From NCBI RefSeq assembly GCF_001467585.1, contig NZ_LNXY01000027.1, positions 1-64,000 of the forward strand: a DNA stretch of 64,000 nucleotides, written 5' to 3'. This stretch comes from Legionella drozanskii LLAP-1 (GTDB lineage: Bacteria > Pseudomonadota > Gammaproteobacteria > Legionellales > Legionellaceae). The notes under the pieces are model-generated. The model was not told the origin of the DNA. It did not search any database and worked only from the letters and a program-made list of their open reading frames with translations. Each line of letters opens with the position of its first letter. Within the stretch, counting starts at the first letter, position 1. Position numbers and translations under genes: made by a program. Below are positions 1-9,712 of the stretch, piece by piece.

Positions 1-42
1 CTCGGATATCAAACACCGACTGAGTTTGGGTTAGTGGCTTAA
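1..42 (+). mobile_element. C-terminal end of an IS3-family transposase (partial)
   Basis: The window opens inside a reading frame that ends LGYQTPTEFGLVA then TAA. The LGY-x-TP-x-EF pattern is the usual C-terminus of IS3-family OrfB (DDE) transposases. Only 13 codons are visible; the rest lies before the window. Downstream a second short frame ends at 171-173 (ELAGLRPNSYEQVETL), which may be more insertion-sequence debris but is not convincing. I could not define the terminal inverted repeat or a target duplication. Confidence 0.6.
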
Positions 43-418
43 TGTTGGTGTACGGGTTTTCGAGGAAGGATCAAGATGAGATTTTAAGAAGTTGTTATGA
101 ACCTGTCTTTTTTAAAGGATAAGAATTAGCGGGCTTACGACCAAACTCTTATGAACAAGTGGAAACCTTATAATAAACGTTAGGCGTCTTCATTCGATTG
201 AAGCTGGCACACAGCATATTAGGACCGGCCTCCCTTCTGAGATTGTAAGTTGTGTAAGCCCTACTAATTCTCTTAATTATTATTCTACACTCTTCAGGGC
301 AATATCAATACTTGATGGTAACTTTTTACACATATATTACAGACTACCTGAACTTTTTTGTTATTGTATGTGACAAGTCAGGCATAGAGGTTAGCATTAA
401 GTCCAAGGATTTGATTGT
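43..418. other. Intergenic stretch after the IS end, no gene seen
   Basis: About 375 bases between the transposase end and the small secreted-protein gene. I see no convincing reading frame or RNA. It probably holds the IS right end and flanking decayed sequence. Confidence 0.4.
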
Positions 419-447
419 AGAGCTTGCTTAAATGAGCAAGCTCTTTT
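419..447. terminator. Hairpin downstream of the small secreted protein gene
   Basis: Perfect 10 bp inverted repeat AGAGCTTGCT / AGCAAGCTCT (419-428 and 435-444) with a 6-base loop. On the plus strand it is followed by TTT. It lies 8 bases beyond the stop codon of the minus-strand gene at 455-703, so it most likely ends that transcript and perhaps plus-strand read-through from the IS. Confidence 0.55.
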
Positions 448-454
448 AATTCCA

Positions 455-703
455 TTACTGTGAAGCTTCACAAGTAATTTTGGTGCAATCTCTACAATTT
501 TGTGCAGCAAAACTAAATGCATTTGATGCAGATGTTTTATTTTGGGACATTTTATTGTCAGCAGCTTTATCAGTATCTGTACTAGCAGAGCTTGCATTTG
601 TAGAACAAGTCCATTGCGCCTGATTAAGGTCTGTTGCAGAAGATGTAGCAAAACTTAGCGAAGTTAATAATCCCAAACAAATTCCCATAATTATTTTATT
701 CAT
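455..703 (-). CDS. Small secreted Cys-containing protein, unknown function
   Basis: 82 residues. Residues 1-23 form a typical signal peptide (MNK, then a hydrophobic stretch ending SFATSSA). The mature part is short, polar and rich in Ser, Thr, Ala and Asn, with four cysteines at about 33, 70, 73 and 78 (C-x2-C-x4-C near the end), suggesting disulfide bonds in the periplasm or outside the cell. A good ribosome site (AAGGAATTTATC before ATG) supports this frame; an 84-residue frame at 397-651 is its shadow. It is isolated between an IS remnant and the sugar operon. I do not recognise a family. Confidence 0.65.
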   Translation of the reverse strand: MNKIIMGICLGLLTSLSFATSSATDLNQAQWTCSTNASSASTDTDKAADNKMSQNKTSASNAFSFAAQNCRDCTKITCEASQ

Positions 704-1168
704 GATAAATTCCTTTTAGTGAATTGTTAGTTCCTTTGGCTTGGAACAATTATATTTAAGTACAAATTAGATAAAAAATCTATTTTTTTATCTTGATAAG
801 GTTTTAAAAAATCCCTTTAGTTCAATATATGAACAATCTTGAGGTATTTTTTTACTAGCCTTTTTTAACGGGTCGGATATATATTTTTAAAGATAGATAA
901 CTAAATAAATAAAACATGTATGGTCAACTTAATACATTGATCCATTTTATTTATTAATTTTTATTATTTTGTAATTTAAAAAATGCACTCCCAAACCACT
1001 CCTCCCACTCTTCAGGCCTACTATATTTTTAATATTATTCCCTCGTTTTTATTCAATATCATAATTATTAACCTCAATATTTCCTATTAATTTATAGAAT
1101 ATGCATTAAATGAAAAATTTAATTAAATAGACTAAGCTTATACTAAGTTCTTCGATAAAGGGAACAGC
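704..1168. other. AT-rich divergent intergenic region
   Basis: 465 very AT-rich bases between the minus-strand secreted protein gene and the plus-strand sugar operon, so it should hold promoters for both. A TATACT box near 1139-1144 lies just upstream of the first operon gene, but no good -35 partner is evident. No gene or RNA structure seen. Confidence 0.4.
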
Positions 1169-2695
1169 ATGAAAATAAAGGGAATTATATTTGATATGGA
1201 TGGTGTTGTAACACAAACTGCGGACTTACATTGCAAGGCATGGAAGGTTGTTTTTAATCAATTTTTTCGTCAAATTAAAGAGAAAGATTATTATTTTACT
1301 CTAAAAGATTATTTGTATTATTTTGATGGTATCCCAAGGATTGATGGCGTAATAAATTTTCTAAACTCTTGCAAAATAGATGGCAATAAAATTACCAATA
1401 AATATGGATCCCTTAAGAAGGCTGTCGAAGAAATATGTAAAACAAAGAATAATTTATTTCTTTCAATGATTGATGAAAACAAAGTTAAAGTATTTCCCGA
1501 TGCCCTAGAGTTTATCAAGTATTTATTAGCTTTAGATTATAAAGTTGCAATAATTTCGTCGAGTAAGAACTGCCAAATAATATTAAATAAAGCTGGAATA
1601 ATTAATTTATTTTCAATTTGTATTGACGGTGAGTCGGCTGAAAGAAAAAATATTCCAGGTAAACCCCATCCAGGGATTTTTTTAGAGGCAGCAAAGCAAT
1701 TACAGTTATTACCTGAACAATGTATGGTTATTGAAGATGCATTAGCTGGTGTTAGTGCTGCCAAACAGGGACAATTTGGACTTGTCGTAGCACTTGATCG
1801 TAAAAATAAACTTTTTAATGAATTTAAACAATACGACCCTGATTATATTTTAACAGATCTCTCTAAAAATCAAGTCAACCTCTATAAAACTTTTGATAGT
1901 TCCAAAGCAGCCCCGGCACTCAATGCACTACCTATCCTTTCCTCTGCTCTAATTCAGCAAAAGGAAATAGTCGTTTTTTTAGATTATGATGGGACTTTGA
2001 CACCTATTGTAGACAGACCACAAGATGCGCACTTATCGTCTGTAATGAAGGAATCTATCCTCCAGCTTTGTAAAAATTATTTAACAATTATTATCAGTGG
2101 TAGAGAATTATCTAATTTAAAAGAAAAAGTTGGAGTTGAAACCTTATTTTATGCGGGAAATCACGGCTTTGAATTTGAAAGTCCAAAAAATTTTAATTTT
2201 TCTTACGAAATAGGCAAAGAGTATATTGAAGATATTCAGTCAATTTTCAAAAAAATATATTCTATTCTGAAGGACGTAAAAGGCTGTATTATTGAAAATA
2301 AAAAATTTACTTTATCAATTCATTATCGTTTGGTTCATGAAACCAATTATGAGCTAATTTATTCGACAATAGATTTCCTTTTACCATCTTATCCAAAACT
2401 ATCTCGACATGCCGGGAAAAAAGTAATTGAAATTCGCCCAAATATCCCTTGGAACAAAGGGATATTTTCTATAAACCTTTTAAAAAATATGAAAAAAGAC
2501 AATTCAAATGTAATCCCAATTTATATTGGTGATGACCTTACAGATGAGGATGCATTCCAGCTATTTAATGTAAATGGAATTACCATAAAAGTTGGTCAGA
2601 ATTCTAGTACTCATGCACATTATTTTTTAGAGTCACCTAACGAGGTGAGGTTGTTTTTAGATCAACTAAATCGATTTAAGGAAAAAAATGAATAA
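1169..2695 (+). CDS. Beta-phosphoglucomutase / trehalose-6-phosphate phosphatase fusion (HAD-HAD)
   Basis: 508 residues with two HAD hydrolase modules. Residues 1 to about 235 match the beta-phosphoglucomutase type: nucleophile motif DMDG (D9, D11), IISSS, then KPHPG and VIEDA. Residues about 265-500 match trehalose-6-phosphate phosphatase: LDYDGTLTP (D272, D274), ISGR, GNHGFE and GDDLTDEDAF. The first module would turn beta-glucose-1-phosphate into glucose-6-phosphate, the second would remove phosphate from trehalose-6-phosphate. The ATG has a ribosome site (AAAGGGAACAGC). The gene overlaps the next by 8 bases, so the two are co-translated. Together they have the domain order and near total length of the single mycobacterial protein OtsB1 (Rv2006). 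No trehalose-6-phosphate synthase is in the window. Confidence 0.85.
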   Translation: MKIKGIIFDMDGVVTQTADLHCKAWKVVFNQFFRQIKEKDYYFTLKDYLYYFDGIPRIDGVINFLNSCKIDGNKITNKYGSLKKAVEEICKTKNNLFLSMIDENKVKVFPDALEFIKYLLALDYKVAIISSSKNCQIILNKAGIINLFSICIDGESAERKNIPGKPHPGIFLEAAKQLQLLPEQCMVIEDALAGVSAAKQGQFGLVVALDRKNKLFNEFKQYDPDYILTDLSKNQVNLYKTFDSSKAAPALNALPILSSALIQQKEIVVFLDYDGTLTPIVDRPQDAHLSSVMKESILQLCKNYLTIIISGRELSNLKEKVGVETLFYAGNHGFEFESPKNFNFSYEIGKEYIEDIQSIFKKIYSILKDVKGCIIENKKFTLSIHYRLVHETNYELIYSTIDFLLPSYPKLSRHAGKKVIEIRPNIPWNKGIFSINLLKNMKKDNSNVIPIYIGDDLTDEDAFQLFNVNGITIKVGQNSSTHAHYFLESPNEVRLFLDQLNRFKEKNE

Positions 2696-5144
2696 TTGGA
2701 TAATATCTTATAAAGATTTTGATCCTTCCTTGCAAAAACTAAGAGAAACGATTTTTACGTTAGGGAATGGCTACTTTGCAACGAGAGGAGCTCATGAAGA
2801 TGGCATTTCTTCAATTCACTATCCAGGAACTTATTCGGCTGGTGTTTATAATCGTCTTTCAAGCACTATCAACGATAAAAAATTAATAAATGAAGACTTA
2901 GTTAATTTGCCGAACTGGCTACCAATCAGCTTTAAAATAGAAGAAGAGTGGTTTGATATTACCAAAGTGAAAATTATAAGTTACTGTTCTCTGTTGCATC
3001 TAAAAAAGGGGGTAATTAAACGAACTTTAAAATTTATGGACCCTAAAGGACGAATATTTATTCTCAGTTCTTTACGATTTGTAAGTCAACACAATCCCCA
3101 TTTTGGAGGTTTAACTTATTCGATTATTTCGACTAATTGGGAAGGGAAAATTACTTTACGCTCTTCTATTATGGGGAATGTCTTAAATAAGGGGGTTCCA
3201 AGATATAAAGATTTAAGCAATTGTCATATTGAAATTCTAAAAAAAGGAGCTGTTAACGATTGCTTATATATGCAAGTTAGAACAAAGTCCTCTCATATTG
3301 TGATAGCAGAGGCTGTTAAAACACAAGTTTCTTCTAAAAAAAACCTTAAATTCACTCAATCAATTATTGATGAAGATGAAAATATACATCAAGAATTCTA
3401 CCTCACAATTAGAAAATGTGAAAAAATTAGAATTAACAAAATAATAAGTTTGTTTACTTCAAAAGATACAGCGGTATTTGAAAATCTATACGATGCCAAA
3501 GAAGCCATCAAAAATCAGAATAACCTGCATGAATTATTGAAAAAACATATGTCGGCCTGGAAGTACCTTTGGCACCTCTCAGATATGGAAATTGATACAG
3601 TTGGTGAGGCTCAAAAATTAATAAGGTTACACCTTTTTCACTCGCTGCAGACCCTATCAAAACATAGCATCAATATTGATTACGGCATTCCTGCTAGAGG
3701 ATTACATGGTGAGGCGTATCGCGGTCATGTTTTTTGGGATGAAATTTTTATTCTTCCATTTTTTATTTTTCATTTCCCTGATATTGCTAGGGCGATGTTA
3801 ATGTATCGTTATCATCGTCTAGATACTGCTCGTAACTTGGCCAAAGAAAATGGTTATAGAGGCGCGATGTTTCCTTGGCAAAGCGGAAGTAATGGTGAGG
3901 AAGAAACCCAAAAATACCATTTAAATCCTCAGTCTTCAAAGTGGGGCCCAGACAATAGTCGATATCAGAGACATGTTAATTTAGCTATTGCATATAATGT
4001 TTGGAATTATTACGAAACGACAAATGATTTTCATTTTTTAAAAGAATATGGCGCTGAGATATTATTGGAAATTGCAAAATTTATTTCCAGCTTAGCTTCA
4101 TTTAATGATCATAAAAAGCGTTATGAAATTAAAAATGTAATGGGCCCTGATGAGTACCATGAAAGTTATCCTGGCTCATCCCAACCCGGTATAAATAATA
4201 ATGCGTATACAAATATCTTGGCTGTTTGGGTCTTAGAAAAAGCACTGCAACTGACTGTAATTTTAGACTCCACAAAACTGCAATATTTTTTCGAAACGCT
4301 TGATATTGACATAGATGAAATCAATCGGTGGAAAGACATTACCCATCAAATGTTTGTCCCTTTTTATAATGGAATTTTAAGCCAATTTGAGAATTTCGAG
4401 GAATTAAAAGAATTTGATTGGGAATTTTACAAAGAGAAATATGGCCACATTGAGCGTCTAGATAGGATTTTAAAAGCTGAAAATAAAAATCCCAATGAAT
4501 TTAAAATTGCTAAACAACCCGATGTTTTAATGCTTTTTTATCTATTAGAATCCAGTGAAATTGAGCGGCTTTTAACCCAGTTAAATTATTCTTATAATTC
4601 AACTATACAAGAAAATACAATTGCTTATTATTTAGCAAGAACATCTCACGGATCAACCTTAAGTAAAATAACTTTTTCTGACATTCTTTCGCAAATAGCT
4701 CCAGATACAAGTAAACAATTGTTTCAAGAAGCTTTAGTCAGCGATATTCAAGATACTCAAGGGGGAACTACAGAGGAAGGTATTCATCTTGGCGTCATGG
4801 TAGGGACAACTTCCGTGCTTTTTAAAACCTTTGCAGGAATAAAAGTTCAGAATAAACAGTTATATTTAAATCCTCATCTACCCTCTTGGATTTGTCGTTT
4901 GAATTTTAAATTTATTTTTAATCAGAATTTATATCAGATCGAAATATTCAAAGATGTTTTTCATCTGAAGCTACTAGAAAAAAGACAGGATAATGCATTG
5001 ATTATATTCAACAATGAGCCTATTGATTTGGGTCTGCACAAAACGATAAACCTTAACTGTAATAGAAACCAGGGGATTGAAAAAAAATTAAAGGACAATA
5101 TAGGAGCACTATGTGAACAAGTTCAAGAAAGAAATTTGGAATGA
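2688..5144 (+). CDS. Glycoside hydrolase family 65 disaccharide phosphorylase (trehalose/maltose type)
   Basis: 818 residues, the usual size for GH65. N-terminal beta-sandwich region (GNGYFATRG), then the catalytic (alpha/alpha)6 barrel with HGEAYRGHVFWDE, MGPDEYHE (E489 sits where the general acid is in maltose phosphorylases) and SHGSTLS, the region that holds phosphate in phosphorolytic members. Expected reaction: disaccharide plus phosphate gives beta-glucose-1-phosphate plus glucose; the upstream gene would isomerise the product and the downstream pgi would pass it to glycolysis. Substrate (trehalose, maltose, kojibiose, nigerose) cannot be read from the sequence; the neighbouring phosphatase module favours trehalose. 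Start ATG overlaps the previous gene by 8 bases. Base composition is noticeably AT-rich. Confidence 0.85.
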   Translation: MNNWIISYKDFDPSLQKLRETIFTLGNGYFATRGAHEDGISSIHYPGTYSAGVYNRLSSTINDKKLINEDLVNLPNWLPISFKIEEEWFDITKVKIISYCSLLHLKKGVIKRTLKFMDPKGRIFILSSLRFVSQHNPHFGGLTYSIISTNWEGKITLRSSIMGNVLNKGVPRYKDLSNCHIEILKKGAVNDCLYMQVRTKSSHIVIAEAVKTQVSSKKNLKFTQSIIDEDENIHQEFYLTIRKCEKIRINKIISLFTSKDTAVFENLYDAKEAIKNQNNLHELLKKHMSAWKYLWHLSDMEIDTVGEAQKLIRLHLFHSLQTLSKHSINIDYGIPARGLHGEAYRGHVFWDEIFILPFFIFHFPDIARAMLMYRYHRLDTARNLAKENGYRGAMFPWQSGSNGEEETQKYHLNPQSSKWGPDNSRYQRHVNLAIAYNVWNYYETTNDFHFLKEYGAEILLEIAKFISSLASFNDHKKRYEIKNVMGPDEYHESYPGSSQPGINNNAYTNILAVWVLEKALQLTVILDSTKLQYFFETLDIDIDEINRWKDITHQMFVPFYNGILSQFENFEELKEFDWEFYKEKYGHIERLDRILKAENKNPNEFKIAKQPDVLMLFYLLESSEIERLLTQLNYSYNSTIQENTIAYYLARTSHGSTLSKITFSDILSQIAPDTSKQLFQEALVSDIQDTQGGTTEEGIHLGVMVGTTSVLFKTFAGIKVQNKQLYLNPHLPSWICRLNFKFIFNQNLYQIEIFKDVFHLKLLEKRQDNALIIFNNEPIDLGLHKTINLNCNRNQGIEKKLKDNIGALCEQVQERNLE

Positions 5145-6747
5145 ATTAGAACATCAAGCTGATTTGTTAAAAAAAATACATCTCAGCGATTTGTTTCAAT
5201 CAAATTCTTCTCGTTTTGAACAACTCAGTTTTCAACATGAAAAACTTTTGTTCGATTTTTCAAAAAATTTTCTAACCTCTTCCACGATCGATGTGTTCAC
5301 CAGCTTGGGGGAAATTTATCATGTTTCTCAGAGAATAAATGATTTATATAAAGGCAAGGCACAGTATGGAGGAGAGTTTATAAGTCTTCATACCGCCTTA
5401 CGCTATCATGGAAATAAAAAAATTATGGTTGATGGTCATGATGTCATGGAAGATATTAAATATGAGCTTGAGCGAATGAATATTTTTGTACATCAAGTTA
5501 TTGACGGATTTTGGCGAGGTTTTTCAGATAAAGCCATCACGGATGTCATTAATATTGGTATTGGTGGTTCCGACCTTGGCCCTTTATTATTAACCGAAGC
5601 TTTAACAAATTATCGAACTCATCTCAAGGTGCATTTTGTATCGAATGGAGATGGCATGCAAGCTAATGAATTAATGAACACCTTAAATCCAGAAACTACA
5701 CTGCTTATTATTGTATCAAAAACATTTACCACTCAAGAAACTTTAAGTAATGCTAATAGCTTAATTAAATGGTTTTTAAATAACACTGCTCATTCACCCT
5801 TTGCAAATCATGTGATTGGAGTTTCTGCAAATATAGATGCAATGGATGCTTTTCATATTCCTAAAGAAAATCAATTTCTATTTTGGGATTTTGTAGGAGG
5901 AAGGTATTCGGTTTGGTCTGCAGCAGGGTTAGCATCCGCATTAGCCATAGGATTCGATAATTTTCAGCAATTTCTGTACGGAGGAAGCGCTGTTGACGAA
6001 CACTTTAAAAACACAGAGTTGAAAGAAAATATCCCATTCTTATTAGCTTTAATTGACTTATTTTATATTGAGTTCTGGAATACTCAAACAAGAGCGATTC
6101 TCCCTTATCATAGTTATTTACAACATCTTCCTGCTTATTTGCAACAATTAAGTATGGAGAGTCTAGGAAAATCAATTAACAAAGATGCTCAGATAATCAA
6201 ACATCCGACTGGAAACATTATTTGGGGAGACCTTGGTTCTAATGGCCAGCATGCATTTTTTCAATTATTGCATCAAGGTAAATTATTTGTTCCTATCGAT
6301 TTTATAGTTCCAATATGTCTCGAACAACAGAATTGTACCCACACTCAATATGTTTTAGCGAATGCTCTAGCCCAGGCTCAAGCTTTAATGCAAGGTAAAA
6401 CGAGAGAGGAAGTATACCAACAGATGCTCAACGAAAATTTTTCATTAGAAGAGATACATCGTTTATTGCCTCATCGAATTTATCCAGGTAATCGTCCGTC
6501 AACAATGATATTTTTAGAAGGTTTATCTCCAAAAACGCTAGGAGAATTATTAGCTTTTTATGAGCACAAAGTCTTTGTACAAAGTATTATTTGGGATATT
6601 AATCCTTTTGATCAGTGGGGGGTTGAGTTAGGAAAAGAGCTAGCAAAAAAATACTTTAAAAAATTCCAATCCCTTAACCATAAAAATAACCATCAAACCA
6701 TCGATTATATTAAAAATATTTTAAGGAAAACTATTTATCCTCATTAA
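5113..6747 (+). CDS. pgi: Glucose-6-phosphate isomerase
   Basis: 544 residues, full length for the family. Recognised by INIGIGGSDLGP, GGRYSVWSA, MESLGKS, GQHAFFQLLHQG and the C-terminal signature WDINPFDQWGVELGK. Interconverts glucose-6-phosphate and fructose-6-phosphate in the cytoplasm. The start is GTG with AGGAG seven bases upstream; it lies 32 bases inside the GH65 gene, so translation is coupled. As the third gene of the operon it would feed glucose-6-phosphate from disaccharide phosphorolysis into glycolysis. The active-site loop reads ESLGK where many Pgi proteins have ESNGK. The gene converges on the GT2 gene with only 3 bases between stops. Confidence 0.93.
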   Translation: MNKFKKEIWNELEHQADLLKKIHLSDLFQSNSSRFEQLSFQHEKLLFDFSKNFLTSSTIDVFTSLGEIYHVSQRINDLYKGKAQYGGEFISLHTALRYHGNKKIMVDGHDVMEDIKYELERMNIFVHQVIDGFWRGFSDKAITDVINIGIGGSDLGPLLLTEALTNYRTHLKVHFVSNGDGMQANELMNTLNPETTLLIIVSKTFTTQETLSNANSLIKWFLNNTAHSPFANHVIGVSANIDAMDAFHIPKENQFLFWDFVGGRYSVWSAAGLASALAIGFDNFQQFLYGGSAVDEHFKNTELKENIPFLLALIDLFYIEFWNTQTRAILPYHSYLQHLPAYLQQLSMESLGKSINKDAQIIKHPTGNIIWGDLGSNGQHAFFQLLHQGKLFVPIDFIVPICLEQQNCTHTQYVLANALAQAQALMQGKTREEVYQQMLNENFSLEEIHRLLPHRIYPGNRPSTMIFLEGLSPKTLGELLAFYEHKVFVQSIIWDINPFDQWGVELGKELAKKYFKKFQSLNHKNNHQTIDYIKNILRKTIYPH

Positions 6748-6750
6748 AAG

Positions 6751-7479
6751 CTAAAAAGCATCAGTTTGATTAATATCTTTATTGAAAGCAGCCAAAGTTC
6801 CTGCAAAACCATGAGGTGCACGCCCTTTTCGTCGACCACTTGTATAAACAAATAAATTTGCATCTGAAATTTTAGGTATTTTTAAAGAGCTCATTCGGTT
6901 CCATAAATCGTGATCTTCAGCAGTAGTTAATTCTTTCCATCCTCCTACGCGCTCATAAGCATCCGCACGAACACCTAAATTGGCTCCATGAATATGTGGA
7001 TGAGTTCCATCTGAGAAGATCACATAGCTATTTAAAAATTGTGCAGGGACCATTATGTCATGCTCACCAAAAGAATCCACCTTCACAATCCCTGCCATGC
7101 CTTGTATGCCAGAATGAGCCCTGATTAATTGATGAACAAGCCAATTTCGAGGCACTTCGCAATCCGAGTCGGTATTCGCCAACCAACAATGTTTTAACGC
7201 GCCTTTATAGCGCTCTAAAGCGGTTTTAGCTGCCATTTTCCTAGCATGTCCCACATTAGGGATAGGTAAACATAAAACCTCCCCTTTAGAGCCTAAAATA
7301 GATTTGCCAATCGTCAACGTTTGATCGCTAGAAGCATTGACAGCTAAGATAATATCAACAGTACAATAAGGAGGAAGTTCAGCTTTTGCTTTTAGAATTG
7401 AATTTAAGCACCGAGGAAGAAGTTCTTCTTCATTGCGTGCAGGAATTAAGACTGAAATATGCCAATTCGTGTTTATCAT
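6751..7479 (-). CDS. Family 2 glycosyltransferase
   Basis: 242 residues from the preferred ATG at 7479, which has GGAAG five bases upstream; an ATG four codons earlier (7491) is less well placed. GT-A fold features: SVLIPARNEEELLPRCL at the N-terminus, a DSDCE metal-binding motif mid-protein and a GGWKELTTAEDHDLWNR acceptor/base region. No membrane helices, so cytosolic or peripheral. It is the last gene of a minus-strand cluster with a PIG-L deacetylase, MFS transporter, acyl-CoA dehydrogenase-like protein and methyltransferase, a combination seen in other Proteobacteria but of unknown product. Probably transfers a sugar to the molecule made by that cluster. Confidence 0.8.
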   Translation of the reverse strand: MINTNWHISVLIPARNEEELLPRCLNSILKAKAELPPYCTVDIILAVNASSDQTLTIGKSILGSKGEVLCLPIPNVGHARKMAAKTALERYKGALKHCWLANTDSDCEVPRNWLVHQLIRAHSGIQGMAGIVKVDSFGEHDIMVPAQFLNSYVIFSDGTHPHIHGANLGVRADAYERVGGWKELTTAEDHDLWNRMSSLKIPKISDANLFVYTSGRRKGRAPHGFAGTLAAFNKDINQTDAF

Positions 7480-7509
7480 TTTTTCTTCCATGCAGTTAAT
7501 AACTTATCC

Positions 7510-8205
7510 TCAAGTTTTATAATTTAAAAATACTTCAAATTGTCGCTGGGCTGGTTTTAATAGTTCATTGGTTAAAATTGATTCACTCTCAGGGAGGACC
7601 TGTTGCGAACGATAGCAGGTAATTGCCCTTTGTTTTAAATTCAGTGTATTGGCGCCAAGTGGATAAATACTTAAAGGTAGATGTCTGATTTCTGAAATTG
7701 TGGAGTGATGCCAGGTCCAAAAAAAATAAAATATTAAATTGATCTTTAAGTTGCTTGCAATTTTTACTGCGACTCTGCCAACAGCTTCATGGTCGGGATG
7801 GAAATCGCCAATCCAAGGCGCAATAAGAGTAATATTTTTATCAATAAAAGGTAAAATTAAATGTTCTAACTTATTTTCTGCTAAATGAACGGAGCTATCC
7901 TCCAGCATAAGTCTAATAATTTTATTTTTTGAGACTCCTAATTTTTTCAAGGCATTTTCTTGTTCTTTTTTTCGAATTTCTCGCAGATCTTTTATATTTT
8001 TATAAGCATTTTCACCATCGGTGATGGCAATAATTTTAACATCAATATTTCTTCTTATTAAATCCACAATCAATCCACCTGCTCCTAATGTTTCATCATC
8101 GGGGTGGGGTGATAATATAATTGCTTTGAAATTGGTTTTAGGGATCAAAAATGGCAATCTTTTTAGATAGTTAAGCCATTTTTTTTCTGCAATAATCGGC
8201 GTCAT
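7510..8205 (-). CDS. PIG-L (LmbE-like) family deacetylase
   Basis: 231 residues. The zinc-binding signature SPHPDDETLGAGG lies near residue 33, and the distal HPDHEAVG motif near residue 140 supplies the third ligand. Members remove acetyl groups from N-acetylglucosamine conjugates (GlcNAc-PI, mycothiol and bacillithiol precursors, lipid-linked GlcNAc). It lies 30 bases upstream of the GT2 gene in the same direction. In related clusters in other bacteria this domain is often fused to the methyltransferase that here is encoded separately at 10690-11259. Substrate unknown. Confidence 0.82.
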   Translation of the reverse strand: MTPIIAEKKWLNYLKRLPFLIPKTNFKAIILSPHPDDETLGAGGLIVDLIRRNIDVKIIAITDGENAYKNIKDLREIRKKEQENALKKLGVSKNKIIRLMLEDSSVHLAENKLEHLILPFIDKNITLIAPWIGDFHPDHEAVGRVAVKIASNLKINLIFYFFWTWHHSTISEIRHLPLSIYPLGANTLNLKQRAITCYRSQQVLPESESILTNELLKPAQRQFEVFLNYKT

Positions 8206-8338
8206 AATTTGCCCATTAATTATTTAAAGTAATTGTATGAATAAAAATTAATAATTTTTTACTAATGATATTATTTTTAATATAGCAGATGAAAGAGAGT
8301 TTTTAGTGAAATTTTAATTTAACCCAATATTTTATCGC

Positions 8339-9532
8339 TTAATCAAGTTTTTTTGTTTCTTTCAATAAGAACAAGTAGATATTAAAACCTAAAAAAGCTA
8401 TCAGGCATAAACTAAAAAAACCAATACTAAAACCATAAGATTTTGCTAAAAAACCACCTAATAGATTACTCATCGATGAACCTAAACCAACGCACATTCC
8501 TAATGTTCCTAGTAAGAAATTGAATCTACCAGTATTTGCAGCTAAATCTGAAACCATTATTGTAGCTACGACTCCAAATATACCTGCACTGATGCCGTCA
8601 ATTAATTGAATTAGAACAAGATAAATAGGATTTTTAATAAAAATAAACAATGCAGACCGGATAATTAAGAAAATAAAAGCAAATAAAAAAATAGGTTTTC
8701 GATTTATTTGATTAATACAAAAACCTAATGAATAGGCAACAAAAACCATGACCAATTGCCCTAAGATAATACAGAGCCCCATATAGAAAGTATCTTTGTC
8801 AGGGCTAATTTTAGCTAACTCTTGCCCAACAAGTATAACCTGGGCAGCATTTGAAAAATGAAAAATGATAACCGCACTAAAAAAAATCCATAAGTTTTTT
8901 GATCGAAACAGCCGTATAAAAGAAATGGGATGCGCATCACTTGGTAACTCGCGAGCAGCGGAATAGTTAATTTTTCCTGGGTTAATAAAATATAAAGGAA
9001 TTAAAGCCAAACCAGCAAATAACATTGTAGCGTATATTATCCAAGCATGACCGTAGATATGCGCTACTACGCTTATTGTTAATATTGTGAATACTGTCCC
9101 TAAATGAATTAGCGATTCATTAATGCTCACTCTTTTAGGAAATTTTTTTCTACCGACTATCCCCAAAGTTATGGCTGCAATGGAGGGGGGAATTAAGCTA
9201 AAAGCAATACTTATTAATATTTGCGCTAAGATAACTATAGAAAGATTTTTCTGATTAACAATCAGATAACAACCGAGAAAAATCAAAAAACAGGATATGG
9301 CAATAATTAAGCGTTTAGGTCGAACGATATCGACAACTAGTCCGCTAGGCATTTGAAAAAATAAACCTCCAAGTCCTATCGTAGCTATAGCAATACCTAC
9401 TTGACTTGTATCCCAACCTAAACTTGAACTTAAGTAGATTGAAAGGAAGGGCCCAATTCCCCCCTGCACATCTGAAATAAGAAAAATCATTAAACTTAAG
9501 GCGAATAAGCTCTGTGAAGAGGAAGTATTCAT
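8339..9532 (-). CDS. Major facilitator superfamily transporter
   Basis: 397 residues with about 12 hydrophobic helices. The loop after helix 2 (FFQMPSGLVVDIVRPKR) is the MFS motif A region. Sits between the acyl-CoA dehydrogenase-like gene and the PIG-L gene on the same strand, 133 AT-rich bases before PIG-L and 180 after the dehydrogenase, so it may be transcribed with them and export the cluster product. No substrate can be assigned. No strong ribosome site is visible at the ATG. Confidence 0.75.
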   Translation of the reverse strand: MNTSSSQSLFALSLMIFLISDVQGGIGPFLSIYLSSSLGWDTSQVGIAIATIGLGGLFFQMPSGLVVDIVRPKRLIIAISCFLIFLGCYLIVNQKNLSIVILAQILISIAFSLIPPSIAAITLGIVGRKKFPKRVSINESLIHLGTVFTILTISVVAHIYGHAWIIYATMLFAGLALIPLYFINPGKINYSAARELPSDAHPISFIRLFRSKNLWIFFSAVIIFHFSNAAQVILVGQELAKISPDKDTFYMGLCIILGQLVMVFVAYSLGFCINQINRKPIFLFAFIFLIIRSALFIFIKNPIYLVLIQLIDGISAGIFGVVATIMVSDLAANTGRFNFLLGTLGMCVGLGSSMSNLLGGFLAKSYGFSIGFFSLCLIAFLGFNIYLFLLKETKKLD

Positions 9533-9712
9533 TTGGATTTATTCATGGTGTATGCAATTAAGAGAGTTAAAAACTATTAAAGCAGAAATATCATCACTAT
9601 TTAATATTTTTTTATATCTAAATATATAGGTAGCATAATTTTTTCCAAAGATTCTCTTTCATGATATTCCACTATAATAATTTGGATAATTTGGCTCAGT
9701 TCTCTTCTTTTA

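Noticed and set aside
123-173. Short frame ELAGLRPNSYEQVETL as a second transposase fragment
   Set aside because: Too short and preceded by a stop; may be IS debris but not supportable as a feature.
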